A stretch of 64,000 nt of DNA, taken from positions 39,774,341-39,838,340 of the forward strand of contig CAMTDV010000012.1 in assembly GCA_947069175.1 (NCBI GenBank), read 5' to 3'. The notes beneath the pieces are model-generated. The model was given only the letters and a program-made list of their open reading frames with translations, did not search any database and was not told the DNA's origin. Each line of letters opens with the position of its first letter. Within the stretch, counting starts at the first letter, position 1. Source of the stretch: Scalesia atractyloides (lineage: Eukaryota; Streptophyta; Magnoliopsida; Asterales; Asteraceae). The translations under genes were made by a program, and so were the position numbers. Positions 21,887-34,140 of this stretch are shown here, one piece after another.

Positions 21887-22918
21887 GTGCTGTTTAGCAG
21901 TCTTTTCATCAAAATTCTGTGCATTCTGAAAGTCTACGACAATGTTGCACTGTAAAACTCTTTGATTAGTGTGAGATGATGAAGTAGTTTGGTTGCTCTG
22001 GGGTTGACTTGAACCGTAAGACGATTGTTGGCTTGAAGGCGTATTTGGATCAACTGATGGAAATGATTGAAAACCACTAGTCTGATTTGATGGTGGTGTG
22101 CTTGGCAGTTATATGCACTGAAAGCTGTTTGGATCTTTGGCGCTTGAATTTAAGCTGAACACTGTTCTTAAAATAAAATTAACATCTTGTTGCATCTGAA
22201 CAGTCTTGTTTTTCGCCATCTCTGCATCTCTAATTCATGACCCTCCAGCCGTTCTATGAATCTAGGTAGCGAGAAGTTTATACTCAGTTCCATTCTTCAG
22301 TATGGTCAAATATGTCGACCATTCGCTTGCGGCAGAGAATTAGCTAACTTGTCAACAAGCTCTTCATTTGTCTTTACAATACCCATTCTCTTCATATGGA
22401 CTACCAAATGACAATACCTTTCAATCAATTGCTTCCCTAGTTTCACCTTTGATTAGCGTGAATACATCAAATTCTTTGCTCAATAACACCCTTTTACTCT
22501 TTCTCAGTTGAGCACTTCCTTGGAATTCAATCGAAGAGCATTCCATAGTGATTGAAACATCATCGTCATGTTGAAGTAAAGCCAATATATCTTCTATAAT
22601 CGATTGTTGAAGAATATTCATCATTTTCTTCTCATTGATAAACCTTTCACGTTCAACATCAGAAAATTGAGCAAGTGTCTTCTCAAGGCCATTTTATCCA
22701 ACCGGTGCGATATACTTTGCCTCAATTGCAAACCAGCAAGTAAAGTGGTTAGCTTGAACCCAGTTCATAAACTTTTCACTCCAGCTATCAAAATCTTCAA
22801 GATTCATGAGCTTTGGCGGTTTTTTCATGGTTCCCATCTCATTCTCTAGATTGATATTCTGAGCTGCTGCGGTAGTAACAACAGATGTGGCAAATGCGTT
22901 GTAAGATTCTTCAAACAT
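21887..22918 (-). pseudogene. SIRE-C gag, N-terminal part
   Basis: The first in-frame ATG is at 22918 (MFEESYNAFATSVVTTAAAQ). It continues with PPKLMNLEDFDSWSEKFMNW, the tryptophan block of UBN2/DUF4219-like gag, through a segment at 22421-22624 (IEDILALLQHDDDVSITME, LLSKEFDVFTLIKGE) to a Ser/Gln-rich linker near 22000. Several stops occur (for example near 22694). The first ~25 codons lie inside the fourfold 407-bp repeat, so three further copies of this start region lie upstream. Confidence 0.75.
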
Positions 22919-24471
22919 TTTGTTTACCTGGTTAAACACACTTTCTTGACAGAAACAAACTGATTAGTTCGAAAAACTTCCTTCGTGCGGATGACAACTT
23001 GTTCGTACGACTGAAAATACGTTCGTGCGAATGAATTTCTTTCGTACGGATGAAATTCGTTCATACGAATAACAGATTTCAAAACACTTAGATTTTCAAA
23101 CAAACACTGATTCGTGCGATCAAGATGTTAACGTAAATCACGAAAACTTTCGTTCATACGAGTGAAAAATTAGATTTTAATCAACAATAATTCATGCGAA
23201 TTAATACAGTTTTTAGATTCGTACGAGCAAAAGACTCGTATGAATTTTTGTTCTAGATTGATATTCTGAGCTGCTGCGGTAGTAACAACAGATGTGGCAA
23301 ATGCGTTGTAAGATTCTTCAAACATTTTGTTTACCTGGTTAAACACACTTTCTTGACAGAAACAAACTGATTAGTTCGAAAAACTTCCTTCGTGCGGATG
23401 ACAACTTGTTCGTACGACTGAAAATACGTTCGTGCGAATGAATTTCTTTCGTACGGATGAAATTCGTTCATACGAATAACAGATTTCAAAACACTTAGAT
23501 TTTCAAACAAACACTGATTCGTGCGATCAAGATGTTAATGTAAATCACGAAAACTTTCGTTCATACGAGTGAAAAATTAGATTTTAATCAACAATAATTC
23601 ATGCGAATTAATACAGTTTTTAGATTCGTACAAGCAAAAGACTCGTATGAAGTTTTGTTCTAGATTGATATTCTGAGCTGCTGCGGTAGTAACAACAGAT
23701 GTGGCAAATGCGTTGTAAGATTCTTCAAACATTTTGTTTACCTGGTTAAACACACTTTCTTGACAGAAACAAACTGATTAGTTTGAAAAACTTCCTTCGT
23801 GCGGATGACAACTTGTTCGTACGACTGAAAATACGTTCGTGCGAATGAGTTTCTTTCGTACGGATGAAATTCGTTCATACGAATAACAGATTTCAAAACA
23901 CTTAGATTTTCAAACAAACACTGATTCGTGCGATCAAGATGTTAATGTAAATCATGAAAACTTTCGTTCATACGATTGAAAAATTAGATTTTAATCAACA
24001 ATAATTCATGCGAATTAATACAGTTTTTAGATTCGTACGAGCAAAAGACTCGTATGAATTTTGTTCTAGATTGATATTCTGAGCTGCTGCGGTAGTAACA
24101 ACAGATGTGGCAAATGCGTTGTAAGATTCTTCAAACATTTTGTTTACCTGGTTAAACACACTTTCTTGACAGAAACAAACTGATTAGTTCGAAAAACTTC
24201 CTTCGTGCGGATGACAACTTGTTCGTACGACTGAAAATACGTTCGTGCGAATGAATTTCATTCGTACGGATGAAATTTGTTCATACGAATAACAGATTTC
24301 AAAACACTTAGATTTTCAAACAAACACTGATTCGTGCGATCAAGATGTTAATGTAAATCACGAAAACTTTCGTTCATACGAGTGAAAAATTAGATTTTAG
24401 TCAACAATAATTCATGCGAATTAATACAGTTTTTAGATTCGTACGAGCAAAAGATTCGTATGAATTTTTGT
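22845..24471 (-). repeat. Four tandem copies of a ~407-bp unit spanning leader and gag start
   Basis: Each unit starts TCTAGATTGATATTCTGAGC on the plus strand, at 22845, 23252, 23659 and 24065, giving periods of 407, 407 and 406. The copies differ by few substitutions. Read on the minus strand, a unit holds about 310-330 bases of leader rich in TTCGTACGA-like motifs and then the ATG with the first ~25 codons of gag. In the three upstream copies the frame runs out of gag into the next leader copy. Confidence 0.95.
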
Positions 24472-24840
24472 TCGTGTGAATTTCTTTGAAAATCTGAAAA
24501 CTTGTAAACTTCTGTGAATTTTTTAGAACGTGTTCGTACGAAAGGTTAAATCAGCTTTTCGTGCGAGTTGTCTCTCTACTCGTACGAAATAGCTAAGTCT
24601 CCATTCTGATGAAATTTTCTGATTTCGACATGAATTTGTTCGATTTTAAGTCCGAATTTGTTAAGGATTGATTAGATTGTGGATTAACGTGAATTACTAA
24701 AATCCTGTCCATAAATTCATCTAAAATTCGTCCAAAATCCAGTATAGTTTAGGAAAGTGATGAAGATGAGGATGAATCCAAGTCTGAAACAGCTGGTAGC
24801 CTGAAATTACTTGTTGTTTGTCAGTAGATCAGATCTCAAA
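24472..24840 (-). other. SIRE-C leader proximal to the primer-binding site
   Basis: Single-copy leader between the tandem repeat and the primer-binding site. It holds a few further TCGTACGA motifs (24530-24590) and no ORF. Confidence 0.7.
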
Positions 24841-24852
24841 GCTCTGATACCA
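24841..24852 (-). other. SIRE-C primer-binding site (initiator tRNA-Met type)
   Basis: GCTCTGATACCA on plus, that is TGGTATCAGAGC on the minus strand, two bases from the LTR end. Identical to the site in SIRE-A. Confidence 0.95.
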
Positions 24853-24854
24853 CT

Positions 24855-25320
24855 TGTGAACGGGGATCGTGCTCCCAAACTGAGCAACCGATCTGATCTT
24901 CTCAACTAGCAGAGGCGGAATTCATTGCTAGAGAGATTGGTAAACCACACAAGATAGTATACTTACTGTTTAACTGCACTGATGTATTAAATGGCGTTCA
25001 AGTACAGGCTCGAGAAAACAGATCAGCAGGGCTTTGCCGTACCAATTAACCAATCACTAACTAGCTCAAACACAACACTCCTCTATTTATAGGCCGACAT
25101 GACTGGTACTGGAGTGCGTGCTGATCAGACAGAGTGATTCGTACGAGGGAAAGCTTCATACGAGTGACTGAGAGTCACTCGTACGAACCACGTACTCGTT
25201 CGTACGAATCAGATATAAAAACATATAATCTCTACAAAATCTTATATATACAAAGACATTAAAGACCAACATACATTACAGACACATCCTAGACGAAGAC
25301 AATAGACATTATGCACCAAC
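24855..25320 (-). repeat. SIRE-C 5' LTR
   Basis: 466 bp, element sense TGTTGGTGC to CGTTCACA. A minus-strand TATA motif CTATAAATAGAG lies at 25081-25092, upstream of the GAG-rich start of the leader. A palindromic block around 25150-25200 (CGTACGAG, TGACTGAGAGTCACTCGTAC) could fold as a hairpin. Confidence 0.93.
25081..25092 (-). promoter_or_regulatory. TATA box of the SIRE-C 5' LTR
   Basis: Minus strand CTATAAATAGAG, a strong match to the plant TATA consensus. It is repeated in the 3' LTR at 10641-10650. Confidence 0.7.
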
Positions 25321-25325
25321 AACCC
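25321..25325. repeat. Target-site duplication ACCCC, right copy (SIRE-C)
   Basis: Matches 10407-10411. Confidence 0.9.
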
Positions 25326-26054
25326 CTGAAGATAATCAATCCAAAGTTGATTCAGAATCCAGGTCTTCAACTTTTTCCAGAAACATCAACCTTTTTTCCT
25401 CTTGAGAGTCACTGGAGGTAACTGGATCGGTTACGATCTGTTGTACATTACAATCTACCACTGGAGGTGAAGCAGAAACTTATGGTTGCGAGGATGAGGC
25501 TGAAGCATCAGGATTGCCAGGGTCTTTACCATCCTGATCATGTTTACGTTTGATTACTGTGCTTTAGATCTCTCATTCTATAGAATGTTCACTCGGTTTC
25601 TACTCATTTCAAACACGTCTTTAATACCACTAAAGCCTTCCACCAGTTTAGCATTACGAGGATGATACCATTCTTTCAAGTCGTTATGCTTAGTAGTCAA
25701 TGTTTCTGCAGATCGTTGTATAGCCGCACTACGTTCTTTCAGTCTATTCAACTCAATTCCCCGAGAGTTATCAGCTGCTCTCATCTGTTGTAGCTGAGTT
25801 GCGCTTTCAGCATCTGCAGCCTTCAATTGCTCATTTTCTTTCTTTAACTATGCAATTTCAGAATTCTATTTTCTAAAAGTCTCTTTCAAAGAATTTATGT
25901 CTAATTGTTGTTTGACAACTGTGTGCCGATTTGAAGACATAAACTCCGAATGCTTGTTAATCTGCATTGCCACAGCTTGCAACTGAGTGAAAAGAAATTC
26001 CACTTTCTCATCCTTTTCCATTTCAGAGAATAAACGACTGCTTCATTTTGTATT
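25326..26054 (-). pseudogene. SIRE-B 3' ORF, coiled-coil continuation
   Basis: Element sense (minus) from about 26020: EMEKDEKVEFLFTQLQAVAM, then a long helix with two stops, including the open stretch at 25578-25826 (ATQLQQMRAADNSRG, LKERSAAIQRSAETLTTKH, EWYHPRNAKLVEGFSGIKDV). It continues the 3' ORF that ends at 51921 on the other side of the gypsy array. The C-terminal domain seen in SIRE-C at 11040-11960 is not present before the SIRE-B polypurine tract. Function unknown. The helix suggests a multimerising protein, which is inference. Confidence 0.6.
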
Positions 26055-26059
26055 TTGTT
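26055..26059. repeat. Target-site duplication TTGTT, left copy (gypsy array)
   Basis: TTGTT before TGTGACATATGG. The same five bases follow GGTGTGACA at 51894-51898. Confidence 0.9.
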
Positions 26060-29000
26060 TGTGACATATGGCAAATAACCGTAATTCCATACAATTTAAT
26101 CCCTAATTCCATATTATAATCTCATGCATAGTTATGGTAATTTAATTGCAAAACTGAGTCGTACATCATTAGGACAAGTAAATCTGGTCATAACATATAC
26201 TGGTTTCCGCTACGACGAGAAACAGACCAAAACAATGCCCGGAAAGTGTTGGTAGAAAGTGTTGGACGCACTAATTGCGGTGACACTAACTGTTTCGGAA
26301 AACCCGCTGAAACGAATCAGAATAAGGAATAACGGCATGTTAATGCCATACCTGAGTCCATATACAAATGAAAATACATATTTGGGAACAACTATTACAA
26401 TAATACATAACTTTCCGGTATAACGCCTAAATTGCAAATTTTCCGTTTCGACCAAAAAGGCGACAAATGGCGATTTGTTCGCAAGACTAATTCAGAGGAT
26501 TCCGGATGTCAAGATAAGAATAAAACAATGCTAAACATCCGAAAATAATGTGAGAATAGCAAAAATGCATAAAAGACATCGTTTCCGGCCATTTGGCAAA
26601 TAGTGCACAACTTGACCGGAAAGCGGCCGATCGTCGAAACGACGAATATTTAATGGCCGATAGCCTCATCCGGGCGTCTAGTGAGCTAGTTAAGCATTAT
26701 TTGGAACTCGGAATCCATACAACTAACATGGGATCCGGAAACACAACTTTCGGAAAAGTTCGACGGCGATCATAAAATTGCCGATATCGATCGAACGGTC
26801 GAACGAAAGACATGTCGGCCATCCCAACTCATCGTATATTCATCTAGCGAACTAGTCATGAATATTTTTGGATCGTAAAGCACTAATTAGACACTATATT
26901 ATTTGTGGTAGTCGAAAACAAAGGCTTCCGGTAATAAATATATAGTTCCGTTTATTAGCGAATATTTCGCCGATGAGCGATCTAGCGACATATCCGTCAT
27001 CCGAAACTTATTTTGGAGGATCGTAGGGATTAAATGCCATGTAATTACACCCTAAATACAAATCTTATGCTTAAGATGCTAGAAGATTAACCCTAATCAC
27101 CATACTTATCTTAATCACCAAAATATATATTCTTTTTAACATGTGGTAAAAATGAAATTACACTTCACCCCCTCCATTTTCACGGCTACAAGTGGGTCCC
27201 ACCCCACTTGATTTTGTTGAAAAACTTTGTTCTTAAGTATGGGGTGTTAGATATGGATGTACTTGAAAGATTAGATGTATATATCATGACTTCCCACAAA
27301 TAATTCATCATTTTTTAAAACAAAAAGGTGCAACATATTCACCTTCCTTTCCCATGTTGGTCACGACTACATGCCACCACCATACACCACCATTTTGCCA
27401 CCACAAATCACCACTTTATACACCATTAGAAGCCAAATCAAATCTACTAAAGGAGCTTGCATGGATGGAGCTCAATAGGGATTCTTAAGGAGCTTCTTTT
27501 CTTCCATAATCTTCAAGATATTTGTGCACTCATTGTAAGCTAAACTCCTACATAATATAGCTTGTTTTTATGTTTAGATTAGTAAGTGTACAAATTGATC
27601 ATCTTGAAAATCAAGAAAAGATATATCAAAAACCCTAAAACACAACATAATAATAACACTAAATATTGTTTATTTTGTGTTGATTATATGCGTATATGAT
27701 TGTTAAATTGCATGTTGAAGTTGTTTAGGTTAAAAATATGATATAAAAGTTGCTTGATCTTGTGTGATTTAGTATAAAAGTGAAGATTTAAACATGTTAA
27801 GGTTTAAATCTAAACAAGATCATCAACTACATCATCCATGAAAAATGCTACAACTTAAAAATAAATTTTATGCATATGAATGATTTTGATGAGAGGTAAA
27901 CACTTATATTTAAGTTGTAATCACTTTAAAAATGTGTGGTAATCAAGGGGTTAAGTGCATGAACTAGTTTAAACAACATGGTAAAATATTGATTTGAAAA
28001 GGCTAATAAATTTTAAAAACCCACTTGATTTACTAGGATTTTAAACCATAAAAAGTCATGGATGATGATATTTTAACTTTGTAAAATAAATATTAGATGG
28101 ATTGTTGTTGATGATTATGATGTTTAAACATGTTTTACATACGTTTTTAAAACGTAAAAAAACGCCATAGTTTAGGGGAAACTATGAAAAAATTTCCTAA
28201 AAACTAATTGCGATTAAATAATGATTAGTAGGGTGATTAGTGGGACTAAACGTGATTAGTAACTTAAAACGTCATTAAGTAGGCTCTAATGACAAGGGTT
28301 ATCCCTAAATAACCACATGTTTAAACATAGTTATAAATATATATTTATGAGTAAAAATAAATACTTTTACAAATATATATTCTTATATGGAAATTAATAC
28401 AAGTATTTATATACATATTGTTACCAATAAATTTGTATGTGTAGCATGTGTGTATTGTATGTGTATCTTTAGAAACTTAGGGTATTCACAATAAAAATAC
28501 CCACCATATACAATATACAAACACTTGAAACAACACACCAAGTATTGGTAACATAATAAATATATTTTGTTAAGCGTCGAAATAATAAATCAGACAATTG
28601 AAACAAGGCGAAACAATAGGCAGACATTCAAGATTACACCTTCATGTCGACGACAATGGACGATTCTCGACGAAAACAAACATGTAATAAACGACTCCGA
28701 TAACGAGTCTAAATATATATTTAGACATTCAGCATATGTCTATATTATCGAAATGAAAAATCCAGAAAGTTAAGTATATGAAATGTTAGAAAAAATTTTA
28801 TACATATATATTTGGGCTAGGCAAAAATTGTGAAAATCATATATTAGGCCCAAGGATATAAAAATACATGGGCTAGGCCCAAGGATATAAAAATACATGG
28901 GCTAGGCCTAAAGACAAAAAGACATGGGCTAGGCCCAATGACAAAAAGACATGGGCTAGGCCCAAAGACAAAAGACATGGGCTAGGCCCAATAAAAAAGA

Positions 29001-29088
29001 CATGGGGCAAGGCCCAATGACAAGAAAACATGGGCTAGGCCCAATGACATGTGAAGGGCAAGGCCCAGTTCACACATGATTGAAAACA

Positions 29089-29128
<40 letters not shown>

Positions 29129-30176
29129 GAAATATATATATATAACGATATTAATCGAACAAACAAACTAACAACACTATGATCACATTATAAGTTGTTC
29201 AATCATAACAAATAAATACATAAAAAGAATTCAAGATGAACAACGAGTACAAGGTCCATTGAGTGTAGATGTCTAATGAAACCAATACGCATGTTAGTTA
29301 CATACGTTGTAGACACTGAACGATAAACAATATGACTTATACGGAACGCAAAAACTGTGAGTTCATGTCCCTTCTTTCACTTATTTTAAGATTTGTTTTA
29401 AACTATCGAGGGGAAATACATGTCATGTTCAAAACAGAATGTTAGTTATGAGTTAGCAGATAACAGATCACTATGCGTAAGTAGGAAATAACAGTAGTAA
29501 CCATAATCACTTAGCGACCAAGGTGCAAAAGAGGTAGATCCTATTGAGTTTGAGACCCGCCCCACTCCTGGTTGGTATACCTATTAGAGTACTTTTGTGA
29601 TCCCACATGTCAAAGAAGTCTCGGTTTGGTTACTTACTTATGGCACAAGTATGTCAGGTGCTCGCGACCACTGAAGATCCTTAATTAACTCATTGATGCT
29701 AATAACATACTTGGATTACAATACAGGTTTTCAAGGATGACATTTTGATAGGAAAACATTAAACTACATGAACTCGCCAACTTTATGTTGACTTTTTAAA
29801 ATTACATGTATTTCAGGACGCAGGGCTTGAGCTGGTGATGGGATCCGGGTTTGGGATTTGTCAAGACAACGATGTACTACCTTTTGAGGGTTTGTCCTTT
29901 ATATCCCAACCTCGTTTGGGTATATAGAGGTCAAAGCCTCAACATGAAAATTGTGATGAAAACACTATCCTATTTTGGAACAATGTCTGTTAAACTATGT
30001 TTGTAATCGTAATTTGAAACTGATAACAATGTGACTACACTTTTGAAAGTTATAAATATGAAGTGAACCTTAGTAATGGCATGACATCGTTGTTATTTTA
30101 TAACGTTTACTATATTGGAGGCAATGATTACCTAATAGTCACACACTTGCGCTTCTGCTATAACTAGGGTGTGACA
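26060..30176 (+). repeat. Gypsy LTR1
   Basis: 4117 bp, TGTGACATATGG to GGTGTGACA. It contains a minisatellite at about 28813-29075, a perfect 18-bp palindrome around 28709-28726 (TCTAAATATATATTTAGA), and a (TA)n tract at about 29093-29124. Small ORFs inside (26210-26455, 26593-26775, 28567-28773) also occur in degraded form in the other LTRs and show no domain. I could not place a TATA box with confidence. Confidence 0.93.
28813..29075 (+). repeat. GGGCTAGGCCCAA minisatellite in gypsy LTR1
   Basis: Units of about 27-31 bp reading ACATGGGCTAGGCCCAA followed by an A-rich spacer such as AGACAAAAAG. The core GGGC-TAG-GCCC can pair as a short hairpin. Longer versions lie in LTR2 (39640-40030) and LTR3 (50255-50590). 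Confidence 0.9.
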
Positions 30177-30179
30177 CGT

Positions 30180-30191
30180 TGGTATCAGAGC
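30180..30191 (+). other. Gypsy primer-binding site, internal copy 1
   Basis: TGGTATCAGAGC three bases after LTR1, followed by TCCGATTG. Initiator tRNA-Met type. Confidence 0.93.
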
Positions 30192-30545
30192 TCCGATTGT
30201 AGTGAACCGAGGAAAACTTTTACTAAAGTTTGGTCTACAATCACCAGGGCTCACACATGAAAACAAGATTTAAAACATGATAGAAATGTTTTTGAAATAT
30301 AACAAGATAACAAAAAGGTTTTCATTGTGTCACTAAACACAAGGATCTATCACATGAGCTCAACGATAAATAATGAGCAGGATCAATACATGATTAGTCT
30401 ATAATGGATAGACACGGAACAGTAAGATTTCATGGAAAACAAAAGAGAACAAGTCTTGCTGAGAAATGGTGATTAATATAAAATATATCATAAATTACTA
30501 ACATGTATATATATATATGCATTGTACGGATTATTTGCCAGGACT

Positions 30546-31765
30546 ATGTCTTCATCATCGAGCTATGAAGAAGACCCAGAGGAGTACGTATCCGACGATG
30601 GATATGACCCCGCTGCTGAGGCCCTACCCTTAGGGGATGGAGCCGAACACGGAGACTTTGAGGACTTTCAGCCACTTGCCCTGATTGACCATATGGAGGT
30701 AGATGTACCCCCAGAAGAAGATGAGCTAGCCGCCCGCAGCACCCGCATGATATTATCGTGTATGGCCATCCCGAGGGCGAGCACACTATTGTACATTTGG
30801 CCGTGCCTCTTGCTGTAGTCCCCCCCCGTGATTGATCTAGACGACGATGACGATGAGATACCCGTGTTCCACGTTGAGCACATGGAGGACGACCTTGGTG
30901 AGGGCGAGGTCTTTGATGATATCGCTATACTCCGAGATTCCACCTCTGATATCCTAGTTGTTGACATCTCGTCATCCACCGATGCTGCTCCGAGTGAGCA
31001 TGAGGCAGACGATGCTTCATCTGTCGCCCCAGTCAACCTGCATCTATGTATTCACCCCTTGCGGCCTCACCGGCTCGCGCTACTTCATTCCCAGTCAGAG
31101 TCCTGACCCCTGGACCCACTCACTATACTGGACCTGCCCATTACTATTCCCTGAGCGACACTCCACGTGCCCCAGAGCAGCCGCCACCACATTTCTCTAA
31201 GAGGTCCACTTACCACCCTGTTCTCAATCCAGCTGCACCAGGACCCTCTCATACGGAGGACTCTCTTTCTCTGATAGAGTACCCCCAATGTATGACCCAC
31301 GTCCCACACCACCTCCAGCAGGTATGTATATATCGATACCCCCACCGGGCATGAGCCCTTCAGACCCTTATCATCCCTCACATTTCCCTCCGATTCCTAT
31401 GGAGGAGAGAGTGACTTCACATGATCTACAGCTCTCTCTGATCTTCCGTAGGATCTGGAGTTAGAGAGTCAGCATACTGCTCACGCCACTGCTAGAGCCA
31501 CACCCCCACCACCGTCATCACGATACCACCCCCACCATCATACCCACCTCCATCACCACCACCACTACCCCTATCACCACCACTGATCCCGTCTTTTTAC
31601 TGCCCATTTCACCACTCGTCATGCCCATCTAAGGCACGAGTGTAGGAGCTAGAGCAGTTCCAGACTGATGCTACTAGGCGTATTTCTGACCTAGAGGAGG
31701 AGACGCTCTACCATCGTGGTATGTTTCCCCGACCACCATTTCCACCACCCCCTCCACCGAAGTAG
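30546..31765 (+). pseudogene. Gypsy copy 1, extra ORF upstream of gag
   Basis: ATG at 30546 (MSSSSSYEEDPEEYVSDDG), stop near 31763. The product would be about 400 residues: an acidic N-terminus, a second acidic block (VIDLDDDDDEIPVFHVEHME), a serine/alanine segment, a proline-rich middle and C-terminus (a CCACCA-type microsatellite at about 31495-31600), and FPRPPFPPPPPP at the end. The frame is broken by a stop at 30816-30818 and by later shifts. Copy 2 (41460-42686) reads through some of these but has other stops. No known domain. It is separated from gag by about 550 bp of non-coding DNA. Similar leading ORFs are known in some gypsy groups such as Ogre. Function unknown. Confidence 0.6.
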
Positions 31766-32310
31766 CATGTTTTGATTATCTTTTGGGGATCTGATGTACT
31801 TTTGATGACTTGGCTCATGAAGACTCAGCCTTGAAGATCCCAGCTTTTGGAAGACAACTCATTGATGTGAAGAAGCAATGCATAAGGAAATTGTACTTTT
31901 GTAATGTAAAAACTTGTATTGACTAGGGTTGTGTACCCCTAAGTCCCTTTTGGGCTCTTCGCGAACAAATCGTAACAAGTTGTCATTGTATAAAAGTGTG
32001 TTTTCTTTATATTACATTGTATTTCTTTTATGTTATGGTTGGTTATGTCATGATGTGGTGATATTATGATTGATGCATTGTGTCATGGTGATTGTATGAT
32101 TTATATCTTATGATGTGGCGACTATGTGTATGTTGACGATGGGTGTGCGTATGGCATTTACATATATTTTTATTTTGGACCGACACACTATTGCGTAGAT
32201 ATTGATAAAAAAAATATGATAATTATATATAAATAAATAATAGTGATACTAAATATGAATTCATTAGTATAACTCGGCTAATTGTGAGCGACATATTATG
32301 TTAGAAAACG
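31766..32310 (+). other. Gypsy copy 1 spacer between leading ORF and gag
   Basis: Non-coding. TATAAAAG at about 31990-31997 resembles a TATA box and lies about 315 bp ahead of the gag ATG. It is conserved in copy 2 (about 42911). Whether gag has its own transcript start is open. Confidence 0.5.
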
Positions 32311-33480
32311 ATGTCGCCCCGCCGTAGAAGTTCAAACGGTAACCCCTACCAACAACACAAGAAGAACTGAACGAATGCATATCTCAAGCCATTGCGCAGT
32401 ACGAGGCTAATCGCTCCGAGCATAGCGGAGGTACTGGAGGATCAACCGGAGGCAATCTTCCAACTGGTAATTCGCAGTTATTCATAAAACTGCACTATAC
32501 TCTTATCCATCCTATTCGTGCTATTTTGTTACTCATGCTTAAATGGTGTATCCAATGATTTCAGGTTGCATTTATAAGCAGTTTCTTGACTGCAAACCTC
32601 TGAACTTTGATGGTACGGGAGGCGCTGTAGCCTTCGTACGCTGGACTGAGAACACAGATTCAGTCATTCGAATGAGTAAGTGCCCTGCTGAGCAAAGAGT
32701 CACCTATGTTACTAGACTCTTTGTGGATGGAGCCCTATCATGGTGGAACCTTAGGTCCAAACGAAGGGTGATGATGGAGCATATAACGCCCTGACTTGGA
32801 GATGATGAAGAAGAAGTATGTTCAAGATCGGAAATTCAAAGTTGGAAACAGAATTTTGGAATCTGAAAATGGTTTGTTCAGACATTGCTGGGTACACGCA
32901 GCGATTCCATGACTTATCATGAGTGGTACCATACTTAGTGGAGCCTGAATTTAAGCGGATTGAGAGGTACTCTGGGGACTTGCCCCCGAGATTCTGAGTC
33001 TGGTTACCTCTTCAAAACCAACTGAGATCGGTGAAGCGATTGAAATAGCTGTCAGCCTTACTGAGGAGGTTGTACGTCAGGGAAGGTTGCCTAAGTATGG
33101 TGGAAGCAAGAAGGAATCTGCTGAGGAGACTACTGAATCCAACAAACGGAAATTTTTCTCATTTCAAGAAAGGTTCTCGTGGTAACACAACAATAATAAG
33201 AAACAAGCCACAAGAGCGGTCAAGGAAGCTAAGGCATATGTTACCACAACCACAAACACTGCGGTTAAGAAAGCTTATACTGGGGACGCACCGGAATATC
33301 CCAAATGTCCTTTCCACCACAATGGGGAATGTCGAGGCCCCAAGTGTGGAAAATGTGGAAAAATTGGACATCGCACTAATGTGTGCCGAGCCAATACTGG
33401 AGATCAAGTTTGCTTTGGATGCGGAGAAAAAAGGCGCTTCAAGAAAGACTGTCCCAAAGCAAATCAAGCACGGGGAAGAG
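32311..33480 (+). pseudogene. Gypsy copy 1 gag
   Basis: ATG at 32311 (MSPRRRSSNGN). A one-base loss after NGNP shifts the frame relative to copy 2. After the likely intron (32467-32564) comes GCIYKQFLDCKPLNFDGTGG, FVRWTENTDSVI and LSWWNLRSKRR, the retrotrans_gag pattern. Then YTQRFHDLS and YLVEPEFKRIERY, a basic linker, a good first zinc knuckle CGKCGKIGHRTNVC at about 33350, and a second one CFGCGEKRRFKKDC whose His is replaced by Arg. Several frameshifts and a stop near 32793 break it. Copy 2 has the same His-to-Arg change, so it predates the duplication. Confidence 0.85.
32467..32564 (+). other. Candidate intron in gypsy gag, copy 1
   Basis: GTAATTCGC to GATTTCAG, 98 nt, T-rich, between exon ends ...ACTG and GTTGC.... 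Removing it joins the N-terminal gag frame to GCIYKQFLDCKPLNFDG (phase 1). Copy 2 has the same boundaries at 43387-43484. Unspliced sequence contains stops. GT-AG ends, length and frame repair support splicing; there is no transcript evidence. Confidence 0.55.
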
Positions 33481-34140
33481 CATTTGTAATTGGAGCTAAG
33501 GATGCTCACCAGGATCCAAACGTGGTCACCGGTACGTTCCCTATCAATGATCACTTTACATCTATTCTTTTTGATACCGGGGCAGATTTCAGTTTTATTT
33601 CTAAAGAGTTTAGAGATATACTTGGGGTAAAGTCGAGTAAACTACATGTTCCCTACTCGATTGAGCTAGCAATGGAATATTAGTAGAGTCGAAAGAAATA
33701 ATAAAGAAATGTATGTTAGAATTGGGTGACCGAAAGTTTGATATAGATCTATACCAGTTCAACTTGGTAGTTTTGATGTCGTTATTGGGATGGATTGGCT
33801 ATCCAATAATTGAGCCGAGGTTATATGTCATGAGAAAATCATTCGCATCCCCTTGCCCGATGGAGAACATTTGGTGATTCACGGGGAGAAGCTTGACACA
33901 CCTCTTCGAATCATAAACTGCATGAAGGCTCAGAAATGTTTGAGGAAAGGATGCATCGCCTTTCTTGCCCACGTGGTGGATAAGAAGGCCGAGGAGCGCA
34001 AGATCGAGGACATACCGGTAGTGAGGGAATATCCCGAGGTCTTTCCAGAAGACTTTCCAGGGCTACCTCCTCAGAGACATGTCGAGTTCCGTATTGATTT
34101 GATGCCAGGAGCTGCACCTGTGGCAAAAGCTCCTTATTGA
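33481..34140 (+). pseudogene. Gypsy copy 1 aspartic protease
   Basis: ILFDTGADFSFIS with catalytic DTG at 33573. It continues through a frameshift at about 33680 (IELAMEY, stop), a VVLMSLLGWIGYP-like shifted stretch, and an open frame from 33853 (PDGEHLVIHGEKLDTPLRII). It ends with EYPEVFPEDFPGLPPQRHVE, the usual protease-RT linker of chromoviruses. The frame closes with TGA at 34138-34140, which copy 2 shares at 45064-45066. Confidence 0.85.

Larger units (their letters stand above)
10412..25320 (-). mobile_element. SIRE-C: near full-length minus-strand SIRE-like copia element, 14.9 kb
   Basis: LTRs at 24855-25320 (5') and 10412-10868 (3') begin TGTTGGTGC in element sense and end CGTTCACA, flanked by ACCCC. 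In minus order: LTR, primer-binding site, leader, fourfold 407-bp repeat, gag with two zinc knuckles, protease, integrase, RT, RNase H, internal purine tract, spacer, TTCGTACGA-rich stretch, long 3' ORF, polypurine tract, LTR. Pol order protease-integrase-RT-RNase H and the RT sequence (YVDDIIFGS, YRSMIGSLMYLTASRPDI) place it in the SIRE/Maximus lineage. Stops, frameshifts and an integrase active-site change make it inactive. Its LTR is unrelated in sequence to those of SIRE-A and SIRE-B, apart from the shared palindrome. Confidence 0.93.

Noticed and set aside
22845..24471. Regular repeat array that might suggest a CRISPR or a satellite
   Set aside because: Units are 407 bp, contiguous and carry gag sequence; there are no short repeats with unique spacers, and the context is a plant retrotransposon.
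26593..26775. Small ORF recurring in the gypsy LTRs (also 37437-37697 and 48098-48367)
   Set aside because: Frames are interrupted differently in each LTR, start codons vary, and no domain is visible; it reflects LTR homology, not a gene.
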